From Nitrospira sp. (GTDB lineage: Bacteria > Nitrospirota > Nitrospiria > Nitrospirales > Nitrospiraceae): a stretch of DNA of 64,000 bases. Positions within the stretch are counted from its first letter, which is position 1. Every line of letters starts with the position of its first letter. The notes beneath the pieces are model-generated. The model saw nothing but the letters and a program-made list of their open reading frames with translations, did no database searches and was not told the DNA's origin. The translations under genes were made by a program, and so were the position numbers. Location of the stretch: contig VOPR01000070.1 of NCBI GenBank assembly GCA_009594995.1, positions 56,333-120,332 of the forward strand, read 5' to 3'. Shown piece by piece: positions 25,203-34,657 of the stretch.

Positions 25203-27992
25203 TCAGCTTGCGTGCACGGTGTGTTTCGTTCGCAGGCGTCCGCCCACGACTTTCTTGAGGTGATCGGCCAGCAGCAGGGCGATAGCCCCCAAGGTCAATG
25301 GCCCGAAGATCCAAGCCGGAAGGGAGGCGGTTCCCAGAACCAGATGTCCGACCGGGCTGTAGGTCATGATGAAGAGAATGCTCAATTCGACGGTCACTCC
25401 CACAAGGATCAGTGGGTTGCTGAGCCAGCCGAGCCGGAACGCGGAGATGCGGTCGGACCGGCAGGCGAATACGTTGGCGGTCTGTGCCGCGACAATCCCC
25501 GCGAAGGTTACGGTCGTCGCCTCTTTATACAGCGGGGAGTTCCAGTCGAGTGGGGCTCCCCAGGTCCAGCCCTGGCTGTGAAGGTAGAGAAAAAACCCTC
25601 CCATGGCAATGCCGGCTTCGATCAACCCGAGGAAGCCATAGGCCCTGACGAGCACGTCCCGACTGAGTAGCCGTTCTGTTCGAGGTCTCGGCGGTTCATC
25701 CATCACGCCTCCTTGAGGGCGTTCCGCGGCCAATGCCAGGGCCGGCACCATATCTGTTCCCAGGTCTACGGCAAGAATTTGGGGGACGGTGAGGGCCAAC
25801 GGAATCGACCCCAGCCCGTAAGCAAGGTACGGCACGACCTCCGGTACGTTACTGGCCAGGACGTAGGTCATGAATTTACGGATGTTCATAAATACAGCTC
25901 GGCCCTCTTCAACGGCATTGACGATGGTCGCGAAATTGTCGTCGAGCAGGATCATGGAAGCCGTTTCTTTGGCCACATCGGTGCCGGCCACTCCCATGGC
26001 AATGCCGATGTCGGCCATTTTGAGCGCCGGGGCGTCATTCACGCCGTCGCCGGTGACTGCGACCACCTCGCGCATCTCCTTGAGTACCGAGACAATGCGC
26101 ATTTTATGCCGGGGCGCCATACGGGCGAAGACCGGGTCCGGCTCGCCGGGGGCTGTCGGGGTGAGCAGGCGGCGGAGTTGCTCATCGCTGAAGGTATCGA
26201 CCTGGGCGCCTTCGATCACCGGCACGAAGCGTCCCGGTTCCGTCGGCAGAGACTCCGGCGCCAGACCGATTTTGCGCGCGATGGCGAGAGCCGTGAGCGG
26301 ATGGTCACCGGTGATCATCACGACGCGTATGCCGGCTTTCCGGCAAGTCCGGATTGCCTCCGGCACCTCGCGGTGCGGCGGATCCATCATGGCGACGAGT
26401 CCGAGGAATGTCAGTCCCTGCTCCAGGCTGTCGGCGTCCAGTTCTTCCACGCCGCGTTCCACGTCACGCATGGCCACGGCCAGGACGCGGTAGGCCTGCT
26501 GGGCGAACCCCTGACTTTGGGCCAGGATTTTCTTGCGCCCGTCAGGGGTGAGCTCGGTGGCGACCGACGATCCCTGTTGCATGGTGCAGCGGGGAAGGAC
26601 CGACTCCGGGGCGCCTTTGGTGAACGCAAGCAGGCGGCCTTCGCTCCAGTGTAGTGTCGTCATCCGCTTGCGGTCTGCATCGAAGGGCAATTCGCCCATG
26701 CGTTGAAGCGGGGGACGGTGGAGCAGCCCGTGGTCGGCGGCAAATTCCAGCAGTGCCGTTTCGGTGGGATCGCCGGAGGCCTGGCTGCGGCCGTCTGGTC
26801 GGCGTGTGCGTTTGGCGTTGTTGCAGTGGACCATGGCGTCGAACAGCGGTCGCCAGCGTTCGGCCTCGGCGGCGCTGATGAGGCGGTTTCTCGTGAATAG
26901 GCAGCCCTCGCGGGATTCGACGACGAGGTCATCGACATACAGTTTGTCGAGGCGCATGCGATTTTCTGTCAGCGTGCCCGTCTTGTCGGTGCAGATCACG
27001 GTGGTGCAGCCCAGCGTTTCGACGGAGGCGAGGTGTTTGATGAGCGCCTTGCGCGCGGCCATGCGTTGGCTACCCATGGCGAGGGCAAGGGTGACGGTCG
27101 GCAGGAGTCCTTCCGGCACGTTGGCGACGATGATGCCGATGCCGAAGATCGCGCTGGTCCAGAAGCCCAAACCCATCCCGACGCCGATGGTGAAAAAGAC
27201 CAGGCCCATGGCGAGGGACAGCCCGGCAACGACATGCGTGACCTTCACGATTTCCTGTTGGAGCGGACTGAGACCGCTTTGGACGGTGGTCGTCAGATGC
27301 GCAATTTTTCCGAACTCGGTATTGAGGCCCGTGGCGAAGACCACGCCCTGGCCATGGCCGGATAGGACCGTGGTTCCGGCAAACGCTAGGTTCGCGATGT
27401 CGAGCGGATGACCATCGGTGATGGGCTCGGCCGTCCGTCGTTGCGGTTTTGATTCACCGGTAAGCGAGGAATTGTCGACGCGCATCCCGACCGCTTCAGT
27501 AAGCCTGGCATCGGCGGGCACCTGCTCACCCTCTTCCAGGAGGAGCACGTCACCCGGGACTAGCTCGCTGCGGGCAATCTGCTGCTGTTGCCCGTCGCGA
27601 ATCACCCAGGCCTTGGCCGGCAGCATGCCGCGCAACGCCTGAACTGCACGTTCGGCCCTATATTCCTGGAGGAATGCGAAGATGGCGTTGATGAGAATGA
27701 CGCCCAGGATGGCCCACCCGAGTGTGGCCATGCCCTCGCCTGCATGAAGGGCATCGGCCGTGAAAGCCAGTCCGGCAGCCACCCACAGAAGCAGTGCCAG
27801 GAAATGGGTGAATTGGCGGGCAAAGCGGCCGATGAGGGGCGTGCGCCGCAAGGCCTGCAGACTGTTGGGTCCGTGTTTGAGGGTTCGCCGCCGCACATCG
27901 TCGGCGGAAAGGCCCTGCGGCGTAGTGGCGAGCGCCCGATACACCTGACTGGGCGCCAGGCGGCAGATCTCTAGCGCAGACAGTTCAGGCAC
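25203..27992 (-). CDS. P-type cation ATPase of P2C-like (Na,K-ATPase-related) type
   Basis: 929 residues. It has an actuator loop with SSLTGES (residues about 176-181), a phosphorylation motif CTDKTGTLT (Asp about 336), TGDGVNDAPALKMADIG and ten membrane segments. In M4 it reads IIVANVPEGLLPTVTLALA and in M5-M6 NVPEVVPYLAYGLGSIPLA...DLGTDMVPALALA. These resemble animal Na,K-ATPase (IVANVPEGLL, NIPEITPFL, DLGTDMVPAISLA) more than Ca pumps. The start is GTG 27992 with AGGA, overlapping the Usp stop by eight bases. It is a membrane pump for monovalent or other cations; the ion is not proven. Confidence 0.88.
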   Translation of the reverse strand: MPELSALEICRLAPSQVYRALATTPQGLSADDVRRRTLKHGPNSLQALRRTPLIGRFARQFTHFLALLLWVAAGLAFTADALHAGEGMATLGWAILGVILINAIFAFLQEYRAERAVQALRGMLPAKAWVIRDGQQQQIARSELVPGDVLLLEEGEQVPADARLTEAVGMRVDNSSLTGESKPQRRTAEPITDGHPLDIANLAFAGTTVLSGHGQGVVFATGLNTEFGKIAHLTTTVQSGLSPLQQEIVKVTHVVAGLSLAMGLVFFTIGVGMGLGFWTSAIFGIGIIVANVPEGLLPTVTLALAMGSQRMAARKALIKHLASVETLGCTTVICTDKTGTLTENRMRLDKLYVDDLVVESREGCLFTRNRLISAAEAERWRPLFDAMVHCNNAKRTRRPDGRSQASGDPTETALLEFAADHGLLHRPPLQRMGELPFDADRKRMTTLHWSEGRLLAFTKGAPESVLPRCTMQQGSSVATELTPDGRKKILAQSQGFAQQAYRVLAVAMRDVERGVEELDADSLEQGLTFLGLVAMMDPPHREVPEAIRTCRKAGIRVVMITGDHPLTALAIARKIGLAPESLPTEPGRFVPVIEGAQVDTFSDEQLRRLLTPTAPGEPDPVFARMAPRHKMRIVSVLKEMREVVAVTGDGVNDAPALKMADIGIAMGVAGTDVAKETASMILLDDNFATIVNAVEEGRAVFMNIRKFMTYVLASNVPEVVPYLAYGLGSIPLALTVPQILAVDLGTDMVPALALAAERPQGGVMDEPPRPRTERLLSRDVLVRAYGFLGLIEAGIAMGGFFLYLHSQGWTWGAPLDWNSPLYKEATTVTFAGIVAAQTANVFACRSDRISAFRLGWLSNPLILVGVTVELSILFIMTYSPVGHLVLGTASLPAWIFGPLTLGAIALLLADHLKKVVGGRLRTKHTVHAS

Positions 27993-28890
27993 GCCATCCT
28001 CGCACGATGAGGACCGAGCAGGGCGCATATTTCAGGAGCGTTTCCGATACGCTTCCCAGCTGCAGCCGCTCGGACCCGGTCAGCCCTCGCGAGCCTGCCA
28101 CGAGCAGATCGACATTGCGTGAAGCGGCTTGCCGCAGGAGTGCGTCGGTCACATGATCGAGCTGCACCTCCGGCGTGACTGCATACCCTTCGGCGAGGAA
28201 CCGGGCGCGCAATTTGTCGATCATCTGTTCCGCCGCCTGACGCTTCGGCGCCGAGATCTGCTCCACCTGGTCTTTCGACAGGTATTTGCTCGCCAGTTCA
28301 GTGACGGCCGGCTCCACCACGGAAAGCACCGTGACCTGGGCGGAATCCGGGAGGAACTGTTTGCACAGAAAGCTACAGGCACCTTGCGAGTGTTTCGACG
28401 TATCGGCCGCGAACAGCACATGGGAAAGGTTTTTGAGGGGGCGCTTCACAACCAGCACCGGACAGGGGGCCAAGGCGGTGACTTTGCGCGACACACTGCC
28501 CAGCAAGTAATGCTCCGCGTCGCTGAGCCCACGCGAGCCGAGCACGAGCAGATCGACTTTCTTTTGCTTGGCGACTTTCGTGATGGTGTCGGCCACCCGG
28601 CCGTGCGCGAGCATGGTGTCGATGCTGGTGCGAGGCTTTGTTGTGGCTTGTTTCAGCGCGATTTTCGCCAGGCCCTCGAAGCGGCGCAACACCTGATCGC
28701 CGGCCTTGGTCATGGCGGCAATGGCCTGTTTTGAGACAGACGCATGTTTGCGTGCGGAGGATTTCAGTGAAGCGCTGTCCACGACATGCAGCAACGTGAC
28801 AGTATCGGGCGGTCGGCCGGCGACTGCCTCCAGCATCTGCACGCTCCACTCGGCGAATTCGGATCCGTCCACGGCGATCAACATCTTCAT
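27985..28890 (-). CDS. Tandem universal stress protein (two UspA domains)
   Basis: 301 residues: two UspA domains in series, each with the ATP-binding pattern (GSRGLSDAEHYLLGSVSRKV in the first, GSRGLTGSERLQLGSVSE in the second) and an MLIAVDGS-type first strand. GAGGAG precedes ATG 28890. The gene overlaps the downstream P2C-like ATPase by eight bases, so a stress sensor and an ion pump are translationally coupled. The 46918 gene is a second tandem Usp with the same architecture. Confidence 0.93.
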   Translation of the reverse strand: MKMLIAVDGSEFAEWSVQMLEAVAGRPPDTVTLLHVVDSASLKSSARKHASVSKQAIAAMTKAGDQVLRRFEGLAKIALKQATTKPRTSIDTMLAHGRVADTITKVAKQKKVDLLVLGSRGLSDAEHYLLGSVSRKVTALAPCPVLVVKRPLKNLSHVLFAADTSKHSQGACSFLCKQFLPDSAQVTVLSVVEPAVTELASKYLSKDQVEQISAPKRQAAEQMIDKLRARFLAEGYAVTPEVQLDHVTDALLRQAASRNVDLLVAGSRGLTGSERLQLGSVSETLLKYAPCSVLIVRGWRA

Positions 28891-29210
28891 CTGTGCATCT
28901 CCTCGATGGGCTGTTGTCCAGTCTGGAATAGGGTCTGCATTGGATATGCCTGGACGCAATCGAATACCCATACGGCAATTCCCTGTGGGGCTCGACGGTT
29001 GACCGGCGTGGGCGACCAGGTCTGGCCATCGAGTTGCGGCGTTTTGCAGCAGTGTCGAGCCTGCGGCTGGGGTAATTGGCCTCAGTTGAATGCTGTGCGG
29101 GGGACGGTCTGAAGGCGACGGTCTGTCTGGTCATGCACTCCTGTAAGCTGGAGAATCTGTCGGTACTTAGGCATCACCATTGCGTGGGGAATGGGCGGGA
29201 GGACTCGAGC
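28891..29210. other. Divergent promoter region, no gene
   Basis: 320 bp between the divergent Usp and 29211 starts. No frame with a good ribosome-binding site, no clear hairpin and no recognisable operator was seen; both promoters should lie here. Confidence 0.5.
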
Positions 29211-29744
29211 ATGTTGCAGAGGAGCCTGGTCTGGTGGATGGGCGGGTTGGTGGGGTGGAGCCTATTGCTGGCGACGACGGACCTTGGGGCGTCAAATGTG
29301 GTGGCCCGCGTGCTTCCGGGCGGGGAGGGAATTGAACTCGAGATTCCGACGGATGTCGGTTCGCAGAAGGAAACCCTTCCGCTCTATCACAGCGGAAAGA
29401 TCCGCTACTTCAGCGCCGGAATCGGGCAGGTTGAGCGCGAGGCCGCCTATCCACCATTTTCGTTGAAGCTGGTCTTTACGGCAGGCGGGAAGCCATTTGT
29501 CACCGGGGTGGAGCTGACGCTTCGTCACGCCAAAGGTGGGACGGTGTTGACTGTTCCGCGAGAGCAGATCACGGGCCCCTGGCTGTTCCTTGATCTGCCG
29601 GAGGGGACCTACGACGTGTCGGCAACGTTGGGAAGCGCAAGGCAAACAGTAAAAGATATCAAGGTGCGACGAGGTCATGTCACGACGCAGCATGTTCGCT
29701 GGACCGAAGACCGGAGCCCTCCCTTGTCCGCTCAGGCAGAGTAG
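29211..29744 (+). CDS. Exported protein, unknown function
   Basis: 177 residues. A signal peptide (LVWWMGGLVGWSLLLATTDLGAS) precedes a beta-rich body. The later part (DLPEGTYDVSATLGSARQTVKDIKV) resembles a small carboxypeptidase-regulatory-like or transthyretin-like beta sandwich. GGGAGGA lies eight bases before ATG 29211, and the frame further upstream has no signal-like sequence. It is followed by two CBS genes on the same strand at spacings under 50 bp, so the three may be one operon. Periplasmic or surface location is inferred. Confidence 0.75.
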   Translation: MLQRSLVWWMGGLVGWSLLLATTDLGASNVVARVLPGGEGIELEIPTDVGSQKETLPLYHSGKIRYFSAGIGQVEREAAYPPFSLKLVFTAGGKPFVTGVELTLRHAKGGTVLTVPREQITGPWLFLDLPEGTYDVSATLGSARQTVKDIKVRRGHVTTQHVRWTEDRSPPLSAQAE

Positions 29745-29790
29745 GTACGGCACGGAGGCGAATGACAGGGGGCGATGACGAGGAGGATCT

Positions 29791-30252
29791 ATGGTGGCGA
29801 AACGTAAGGCTCCGGTAAGGCGGGTGGCGGCGAGGCGCACACCTGTGTTGTTCGTTGATCTGACAGTACAGGACATTGTGAACAAGCGCGTCCAGGCGGC
29901 TCGACCAGATCTGAAGGGCGACAAGGTCGCATCGCTGCTGCTGAAAGGGAGCGGTGCGGTGCCGGTCGTGGACAAGTCGAAACATTTGGTCGGGGTGGTG
30001 AGCGAACATGATTTGCTGTTGGCACTTGATGAGGGGCAGGCGTGGAGCGCTCGCACGGCAAAGGATCTGATGAGTGCCAATCCCTATTCCGTGCGGCCGG
30101 AGACCAGTTTGCCCACGCTGGTGCATGTGCTGACGGAGAGCGACCTCCTGTCGGTGCCGGTGGTGAACGAAGGGAACCGGTTTCTGGGTGTCGTCACCCG
30201 TCGCGATGTGGTACGAGCGGCGCTCAGGCCTGCTCCCAAGCGGCGATCGTAA
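29791..30252 (+). CDS. Two-CBS-domain protein with basic N terminus
   Basis: 153 residues: a basic tail (VAKRKAPVRRVAARR) and one CBS pair (GAVPVVDKSKHLVGVVSEHDLL; LSVPVVNEGNRFLGVVTRRDVV). GAGGAGG precedes the ATG. The basic tail could contact nucleic acid or membrane; it is not part of the CBS fold. It is the first of two adjacent CBS genes, 43 bp apart, that together could make a hetero-Bateman complex. Confidence 0.9.
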   Translation: MVAKRKAPVRRVAARRTPVLFVDLTVQDIVNKRVQAARPDLKGDKVASLLLKGSGAVPVVDKSKHLVGVVSEHDLLLALDEGQAWSARTAKDLMSANPYSVRPETSLPTLVHVLTESDLLSVPVVNEGNRFLGVVTRRDVVRAALRPAPKRRS

Positions 30253-30294
30253 GGCGGGGAGAACCGATCGGTTCTCCCGTGGAGAGGAAGCTGT

Positions 30295-30729
30295 ATGCGT
30301 CGAATCGATCTGTTGACTCAGGCCTGTGATCCCAAAACGCTCACGGTCGGCCAACTCATGCAGGACGCGTTGTTTACCTGTACCGCGCGAACGGATGCAC
30401 TCACCATCGGCCGGCTCATGACGAAGCAGAACTTCGGCGGATTGCCGGTGATAGGGGAAGACGGCGCGCTGGTCGGGCTCGTGACAGAGTACGACCTTCT
30501 GCAGGCGATGATCGAGGGGCGGGATTTGCGCAAGGTGTTCGCTTCGGACATTATGACGACCAGTCCGTTGACGGCCCGTGAGGATATGGGTTTGGAAGAA
30601 GTGGCGAATTTATTTCAGGACCGCTATGTGACCCGCCTGCCGGTCGTGCGGGAGAAGAAGCTCGTCGGCATTGTGTCGAGGCGTGATCTGTTGCACGGAT
30701 ACATGAAAGCGTCGGAATACTGGTCGTAG
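30295..30729 (+). CDS. Two-CBS-domain protein, paralogue of the 17721 gene
   Basis: 144 residues, one CBS pair (GGLPVIGEDGALVGLVTEYDLL; TRLPVVREKKLVGIVSRRDLL). ACDPKTLTVGQLMQDA at its N terminus and a C-terminal SEYWS match the 17721 protein (GCDPKTLVVRQIMEDA, AKYWP), marking a recent or constrained duplication 12 kb apart. GAGAGGAAGCTGT lies before the ATG. It is likely co-transcribed with the preceding CBS gene. Ligand and partner unknown. Confidence 0.92.
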   Translation: MRRIDLLTQACDPKTLTVGQLMQDALFTCTARTDALTIGRLMTKQNFGGLPVIGEDGALVGLVTEYDLLQAMIEGRDLRKVFASDIMTTSPLTAREDMGLEEVANLFQDRYVTRLPVVREKKLVGIVSRRDLLHGYMKASEYWS

Positions 30730-30851
30730 TTCAGTCTGGATAGGAAAGATTCGTTTCAGGCGTCTTTCCATGAATGCTTGCGTCCGTTCTTTTTTCTCGC
30801 CGCCAGAGCGGTTCTCGTTTATCCTCGCGACGAATAATCCTGGCTAACCTC

Positions 30852-31721
30852 ATGCAAAAACAATATGTCGCGTATGGTGTTCCATGCCACACGCAGATGG
30901 CCCGGTGTGTCGTTCTCGCTGTCATCGTGATCGGGGCGGCACTTCTATTCATGGAAGGAAGTCTACCCGCCTGGGCGGCTGAAGTTCGCTCGCCCTGCGC
31001 GATTCATCATCCGAGTGATCGCCGGATCGCCTGGCACTGCCGACGCCTTCAAAAGCAAGAAACCCTGGAAACCCTGTTCGGACCGCGATGGATCGATGTC
31101 GCGCGATTCAACCGGATCGATCGTCGGCACGCGCAGCCGGGGCGGGAGATCAAAGTTCCCGTCCGGGTCGAAGAGGTGGTCAATTTCACCCCACTTCCCA
31201 GCTTGTATCCAGCCGGTGAACAGGAGCGGCAGCTCATCGTCGTCGATTTGGCGGAACAGTTTCTCGGTGCATACGAGTATGGAGTGCTGAGGTTTTCTTT
31301 CCCCATCGCGTCGGGGGAATCTGAGAATGAAACCCCGACGGGGAAGTTTCGCATTGCCGCCGCCCATCGGACGCATCGCTCCTGTCTCTATACCATTGAA
31401 GCCACCACCATCCCTTATCCGATGCAGTACGCGTTGCGGTTCTTCGTCAATGCGGACGGGGTCAGTTACTGGATTCACGGACGTGATCTACCAGGGTATC
31501 CCGCGTCTCATGGTTGTATCGGCTTGGCCGATGAGCACATGCAGCTGCACTACTACGGGGTGCCCGCTCAGCCGGAACTGGCCGATGCGAAGAAACTCTA
31601 CGAGTGGGTCTTGGGAGATTTGACGGACTTCGGCGAAGTGCTCTCGCTGGCAAGCGGTCCCGCTGTGTGGATAGAGGGTATCACGCCGAAGAGCAAGGTT
31701 TCCGCACAGTCCTCTCCCTAG
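30852..31721 (+). CDS. Exported L,D-transpeptidase (YkuD domain)
   Basis: 289 residues. A membrane anchor or signal (RCVVLAVIVIGAALLFMEG) is followed by a LysM-like region (LETLFGPRWIDVARFNRID) and a YkuD catalytic domain with HGRDLPGYPASHGCIGL, whose His and Cys are catalytic. Such enzymes cross-link peptidoglycan or attach lipoproteins in the periplasm. ATG 30852 is chosen because it leaves a complete signal; ATG 30897 is possible, and neither has a strong RBS. LIVVDLAEQFLGAYE is the usual first strand of the YkuD fold. Confidence 0.9.
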   Translation: MQKQYVAYGVPCHTQMARCVVLAVIVIGAALLFMEGSLPAWAAEVRSPCAIHHPSDRRIAWHCRRLQKQETLETLFGPRWIDVARFNRIDRRHAQPGREIKVPVRVEEVVNFTPLPSLYPAGEQERQLIVVDLAEQFLGAYEYGVLRFSFPIASGESENETPTGKFRIAAAHRTHRSCLYTIEATTIPYPMQYALRFFVNADGVSYWIHGRDLPGYPASHGCIGLADEHMQLHYYGVPAQPELADAKKLYEWVLGDLTDFGEVLSLASGPAVWIEGITPKSKVSAQSSP

Positions 31722-31801
31722 CGGGAGGTGTCAGGTGTTTTTCAGCCGCTTCCATCCATGTCGTCTGGCAGACATCGTTGTACCGCATTGTCAGGGTTGG
31801 C

Positions 31802-32212
31802 TCACCAGGTTTTGGAGGACGTGATCAGGTCCTCTCCCTGCCGCCAGTCGTACCGTGCGGCATTGGCGAGTTGACCGGCTTCTTCGCGATCAATCCACAT
31901 TTCCCACTGTCCATCCTGATTCGCGTCGTACCAGTACAAGAAGGGATGGGAGGCGACTTCGAGTGCTTCCGACGCGGGGTCGTCATACGAAATACCGAGG
32001 ATATGCCGGGCCGTGCGGTAATCCACCTGGCCGTTGTTCTTGAGTGAGTATTCGCGAATGAGCAATCCGATCACCGTATCGTACGTCTGCTCGACGAGCA
32101 ACTCTTCGCCTGGTTCGTGTGGCAGCGATGGATTGGCAGAAGAGGGTGCCGGCCAGACAAGGCAGAGCACCAGCATAAAGGATAGGCCTACAGCCTGCGT
32201 CGTGGTTTTCAT
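31802..32212 (-). CDS. Small exported protein with EF-hand-like Asp loop
   Basis: 136 residues. A signal peptide (MLVLCLVWPAPSSA) precedes a charged body ending in a calcium-loop-like DANQDGQWEMWIDREE. The DxNxDG core is present, but the twelfth-position glutamate is not in the canonical place. AAGGAGG is well placed before the ATG. It is the last gene of a long minus-strand run. No family recognised. Confidence 0.75.
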   Translation of the reverse strand: MKTTTQAVGLSFMLVLCLVWPAPSSANPSLPHEPGEELLVEQTYDTVIGLLIREYSLKNNGQVDYRTARHILGISYDDPASEALEVASHPFLYWYDANQDGQWEMWIDREEAGQLANAARYDWRQGEDLITSSKTW

Positions 32213-32485
32213 GTGATGCCTCCTTTCATGTGAGGAGTTCCTGATGCCCTGTTCTGTGCATACTCAATTTTTGCGCTGTCCAAGCGAGCGGACCCCTGGA
32301 TATCTTCCTAGTCGGGGATCTCTTCGACCCTAAGCACCCAGAGGGGACGGAAGGGGTGTCGCCGCTCAGTGGCCTGATCTATCCGGGTGATATGAAAGCG
32401 ATGGTCGGCGCTACGGCAGACGGTGGGGAGTCATCCAGCCGGGTTCAGGTGGCCGGTTCACGTGATGCAGACGCGTGGTTCGAGG

Positions 32486-33010
32486 TTAAATGCAGGGTTG
32501 GTCAGAGAACAATACGATGGGAATCTGCTTATGCGCTGTATGAAGCATCAAGCCGCCGAACAATCGAGACAGAAATAGTTCCTGCTCTGCATGTTTGGCA
32601 ATGATTGCTCGTGAATTGACTGCCCAGGCTTCCTGTTCCTGATCGGAGCCAGCGGCCCTGTTGCTGAGATGCAACAGGCGCCCCTGGTGCCAGGCTTCAA
32701 TCGAGTTGAGCGGGGCGCGGTTCTCCTGGTTCGGACTGCCGACCCCCAAGGTCAGTCGTCCTGTGGTGAGAGCCGCAACGACCGCGTCGCGCAGGGGTGG
32801 ACAATCAACCCTCACCGCTCGGACATGGTGGCGCAGGAGAAACGCCGGCTCGTCGATCAAGAACTGTTGATACTCGTCCAGTTTGGAAATGGTATAGGTC
32901 TGAATATTCAGGACTCGACAGGCGTCCGGCGGACACCAGACAAGAAATATCGTTACGAGAAGCGCGACCAGTGCTGCCGCAACGATGATCGTCAGAGGTG
33001 GCCGGTTCAT
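32486..33010 (-). CDS. Membrane-anchored protein, unknown function
   Basis: 174 residues. One N-terminal membrane segment (LTIIVAAALVALLVTIFLVW) is followed by a soluble domain containing four cysteines (two just after the anchor) and many His and Arg. GGAG precedes ATG 33010. It is not similar to a family I recognise. It lies between the pentapeptide-repeat gene (150 bp upstream) and the exported EF-hand-like protein (273 bp downstream), all on the minus strand. Confidence 0.65.
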   Translation of the reverse strand: MNRPPLTIIVAAALVALLVTIFLVWCPPDACRVLNIQTYTISKLDEYQQFLIDEPAFLLRHHVRAVRVDCPPLRDAVVAALTTGRLTLGVGSPNQENRAPLNSIEAWHQGRLLHLSNRAAGSDQEQEAWAVNSRAIIAKHAEQELFLSRLFGGLMLHTAHKQIPIVLFSDQPCI

Positions 33011-33161
33011 TGTTTTCTCCAGCCAAAAGGCCATCGGGGCCCCATGCGCCACGCACGTTCATAGTTCTCGCAGAAACGTCCTGATCAGATACAGTGATTC
33101 GATGAGTCAACCTTCGGACCGTACTGGATCGTTGGGCAGCATGGCTGTTTCATATGGCATG

Positions 33162-34592
33162 CTACGATTTTTTCCGCTGACGTTGTGATGGGCAGGCCTT
33201 GGGTCGCTGCAGGTCAGCAGGAATTTGCGTGGCCTCATCGAGGCAGGCCAGATCGAGCTGTGCCTGAACCAGTCCCAGCGCACCGCTGAGGTTCGCCCCG
33301 CGCAGGTTGGCCTGCTGCAGGTCGGCATTGTTGAGCTGAGCTCCTGTCAAATCCGAGTGGCTCAAGTTCGCCCCTCGTAGATTGGCTTCCTGCAAATTCG
33401 TTTGGACGACGATGGCATGACTGATGTCCGCCTGGCTTAAGTCGGCGTCTACCAGATTGGCGAGTTCAAGATTCGCATCGGCGAGCCGGGCTTGCTGGAG
33501 ATGAGCCTTCGGAGCATAGATTTCGGTCAGGTCGGCTTTCTGTAGGTCAGCCCGCGACAGCTGTGCATCGATCAGGACGGCATGATGCAACCTGGCGCCA
33601 TGCAAGTTGGCGCCAGAAAGGTTGGCTTTATAGAGAACGGTCATGGTCATCGTCGCGGAATCCAGGCGCGCCTTGGCGAGATTGGTTCCCTCCATGTTCG
33701 CGTTTTCCAGATTGGCTCGTTGCAGGTTGGCGCCGCTCAGATGTGCATAGCGAAAGTCTGCTCCTCGAAGGCTCGCTTCGTGGAGATCCGCTTGTGTCAG
33801 CGACGCATCATCCAGGTACGCGCTTTCCAAATCGGCCTCGATCAACGAGGCGCCGTCGAGTGTCGCGCTGTCCAACAGGGCGCCCTGGAGATTGGCCCGG
33901 CGCAGATTGGCCTGCCGGAGATTGGCCCGGCGCAGGTCGGTTCCGGCCAGATCGGCATCCGTCAGTGTTGCCTTCGAGAGGTTTGCCCCGTAGAAATAGC
34001 CGTCCAGGAGGCTGGCGTTGCTGAGATCGGCGAGCTGCAAATCCGCATCCTCAAAATGGGCCCGCTCCAGCAACGCTTCCCGGAAGAGCGCGCCCTGGAG
34101 ATTGGCTCCGTAGAAAGCGGCTTCGTCGGCAGCGACGCGATTGAGATGCGCTTTGACCAGCAGTCCCTTGCGCAAGTCGGCGCCCTCGAGATTGGCGTCA
34201 TCGAGCACAGCCTGCGACAGGTCGGCGCCTTTGAGGTGCGCTTGTACCAGGCTTGCGGTCCGCAGATTCGTGCCCTTGAGAATCGCCCCTTCGAGATTCA
34301 CCCGTTCGAGATTGGCTCCCACCAGCCGAAGTTGCCGCAGGTCTGTGTGGCAGAGATTGGCCCGGCGGCCATCCGGCGAGTCGCGATCTTCAAGCCAGCG
34401 CGCATGGGATTGCAGCACCTTGTCCAGGATCTTGGCTGCCGGGCGCGTGCGTTTGAAGGAGCTTTCACAGGTACCGGCAGTGGAGGCTTTCGCCGGAGGT
34501 TTTGCGGCGGCCTCCGCTCCAACCGGAAGGCAGAGCAGCGCGGTCATCACCCAACCGGCTACGATCGTCGTGGAGAGGGAATGCTGATTCAT
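33162..34592 (-). CDS. Exported pentapeptide-repeat protein
   Basis: 476 residues. After a signal peptide (STTIVAGWVMTALLCLPVGA) and a short linker with one cysteine comes a run of about 370 residues of A(N/D)Lxx pentapeptides, roughly 70 units, which fold as a right-handed quadrilateral beta-helix of about 18 coils. The tail is basic (PSQRQRKKS). AAGGAGG precedes ATG 34592. Cytoplasmic pentapeptide proteins can protect DNA gyrase, but this one is exported and much longer, so that role is unlikely. DNA-level repetition here is a consequence of the protein repeat. Confidence 0.9.
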   Translation of the reverse strand: MNQHSLSTTIVAGWVMTALLCLPVGAEAAAKPPAKASTAGTCESSFKRTRPAAKILDKVLQSHARWLEDRDSPDGRRANLCHTDLRQLRLVGANLERVNLEGAILKGTNLRTASLVQAHLKGADLSQAVLDDANLEGADLRKGLLVKAHLNRVAADEAAFYGANLQGALFREALLERAHFEDADLQLADLSNASLLDGYFYGANLSKATLTDADLAGTDLRRANLRQANLRRANLQGALLDSATLDGASLIEADLESAYLDDASLTQADLHEASLRGADFRYAHLSGANLQRANLENANMEGTNLAKARLDSATMTMTVLYKANLSGANLHGARLHHAVLIDAQLSRADLQKADLTEIYAPKAHLQQARLADANLELANLVDADLSQADISHAIVVQTNLQEANLRGANLSHSDLTGAQLNNADLQQANLRGANLSGALGLVQAQLDLACLDEATQIPADLQRPKACPSQRQRKKS

Positions 34593-34657
34593 CAAGGGGC
34601 CTCCTTCGAGAGAGTGGTGCTGTGCTGGGTGGTTCGGCGATGGTTTCGGCATAGGAT

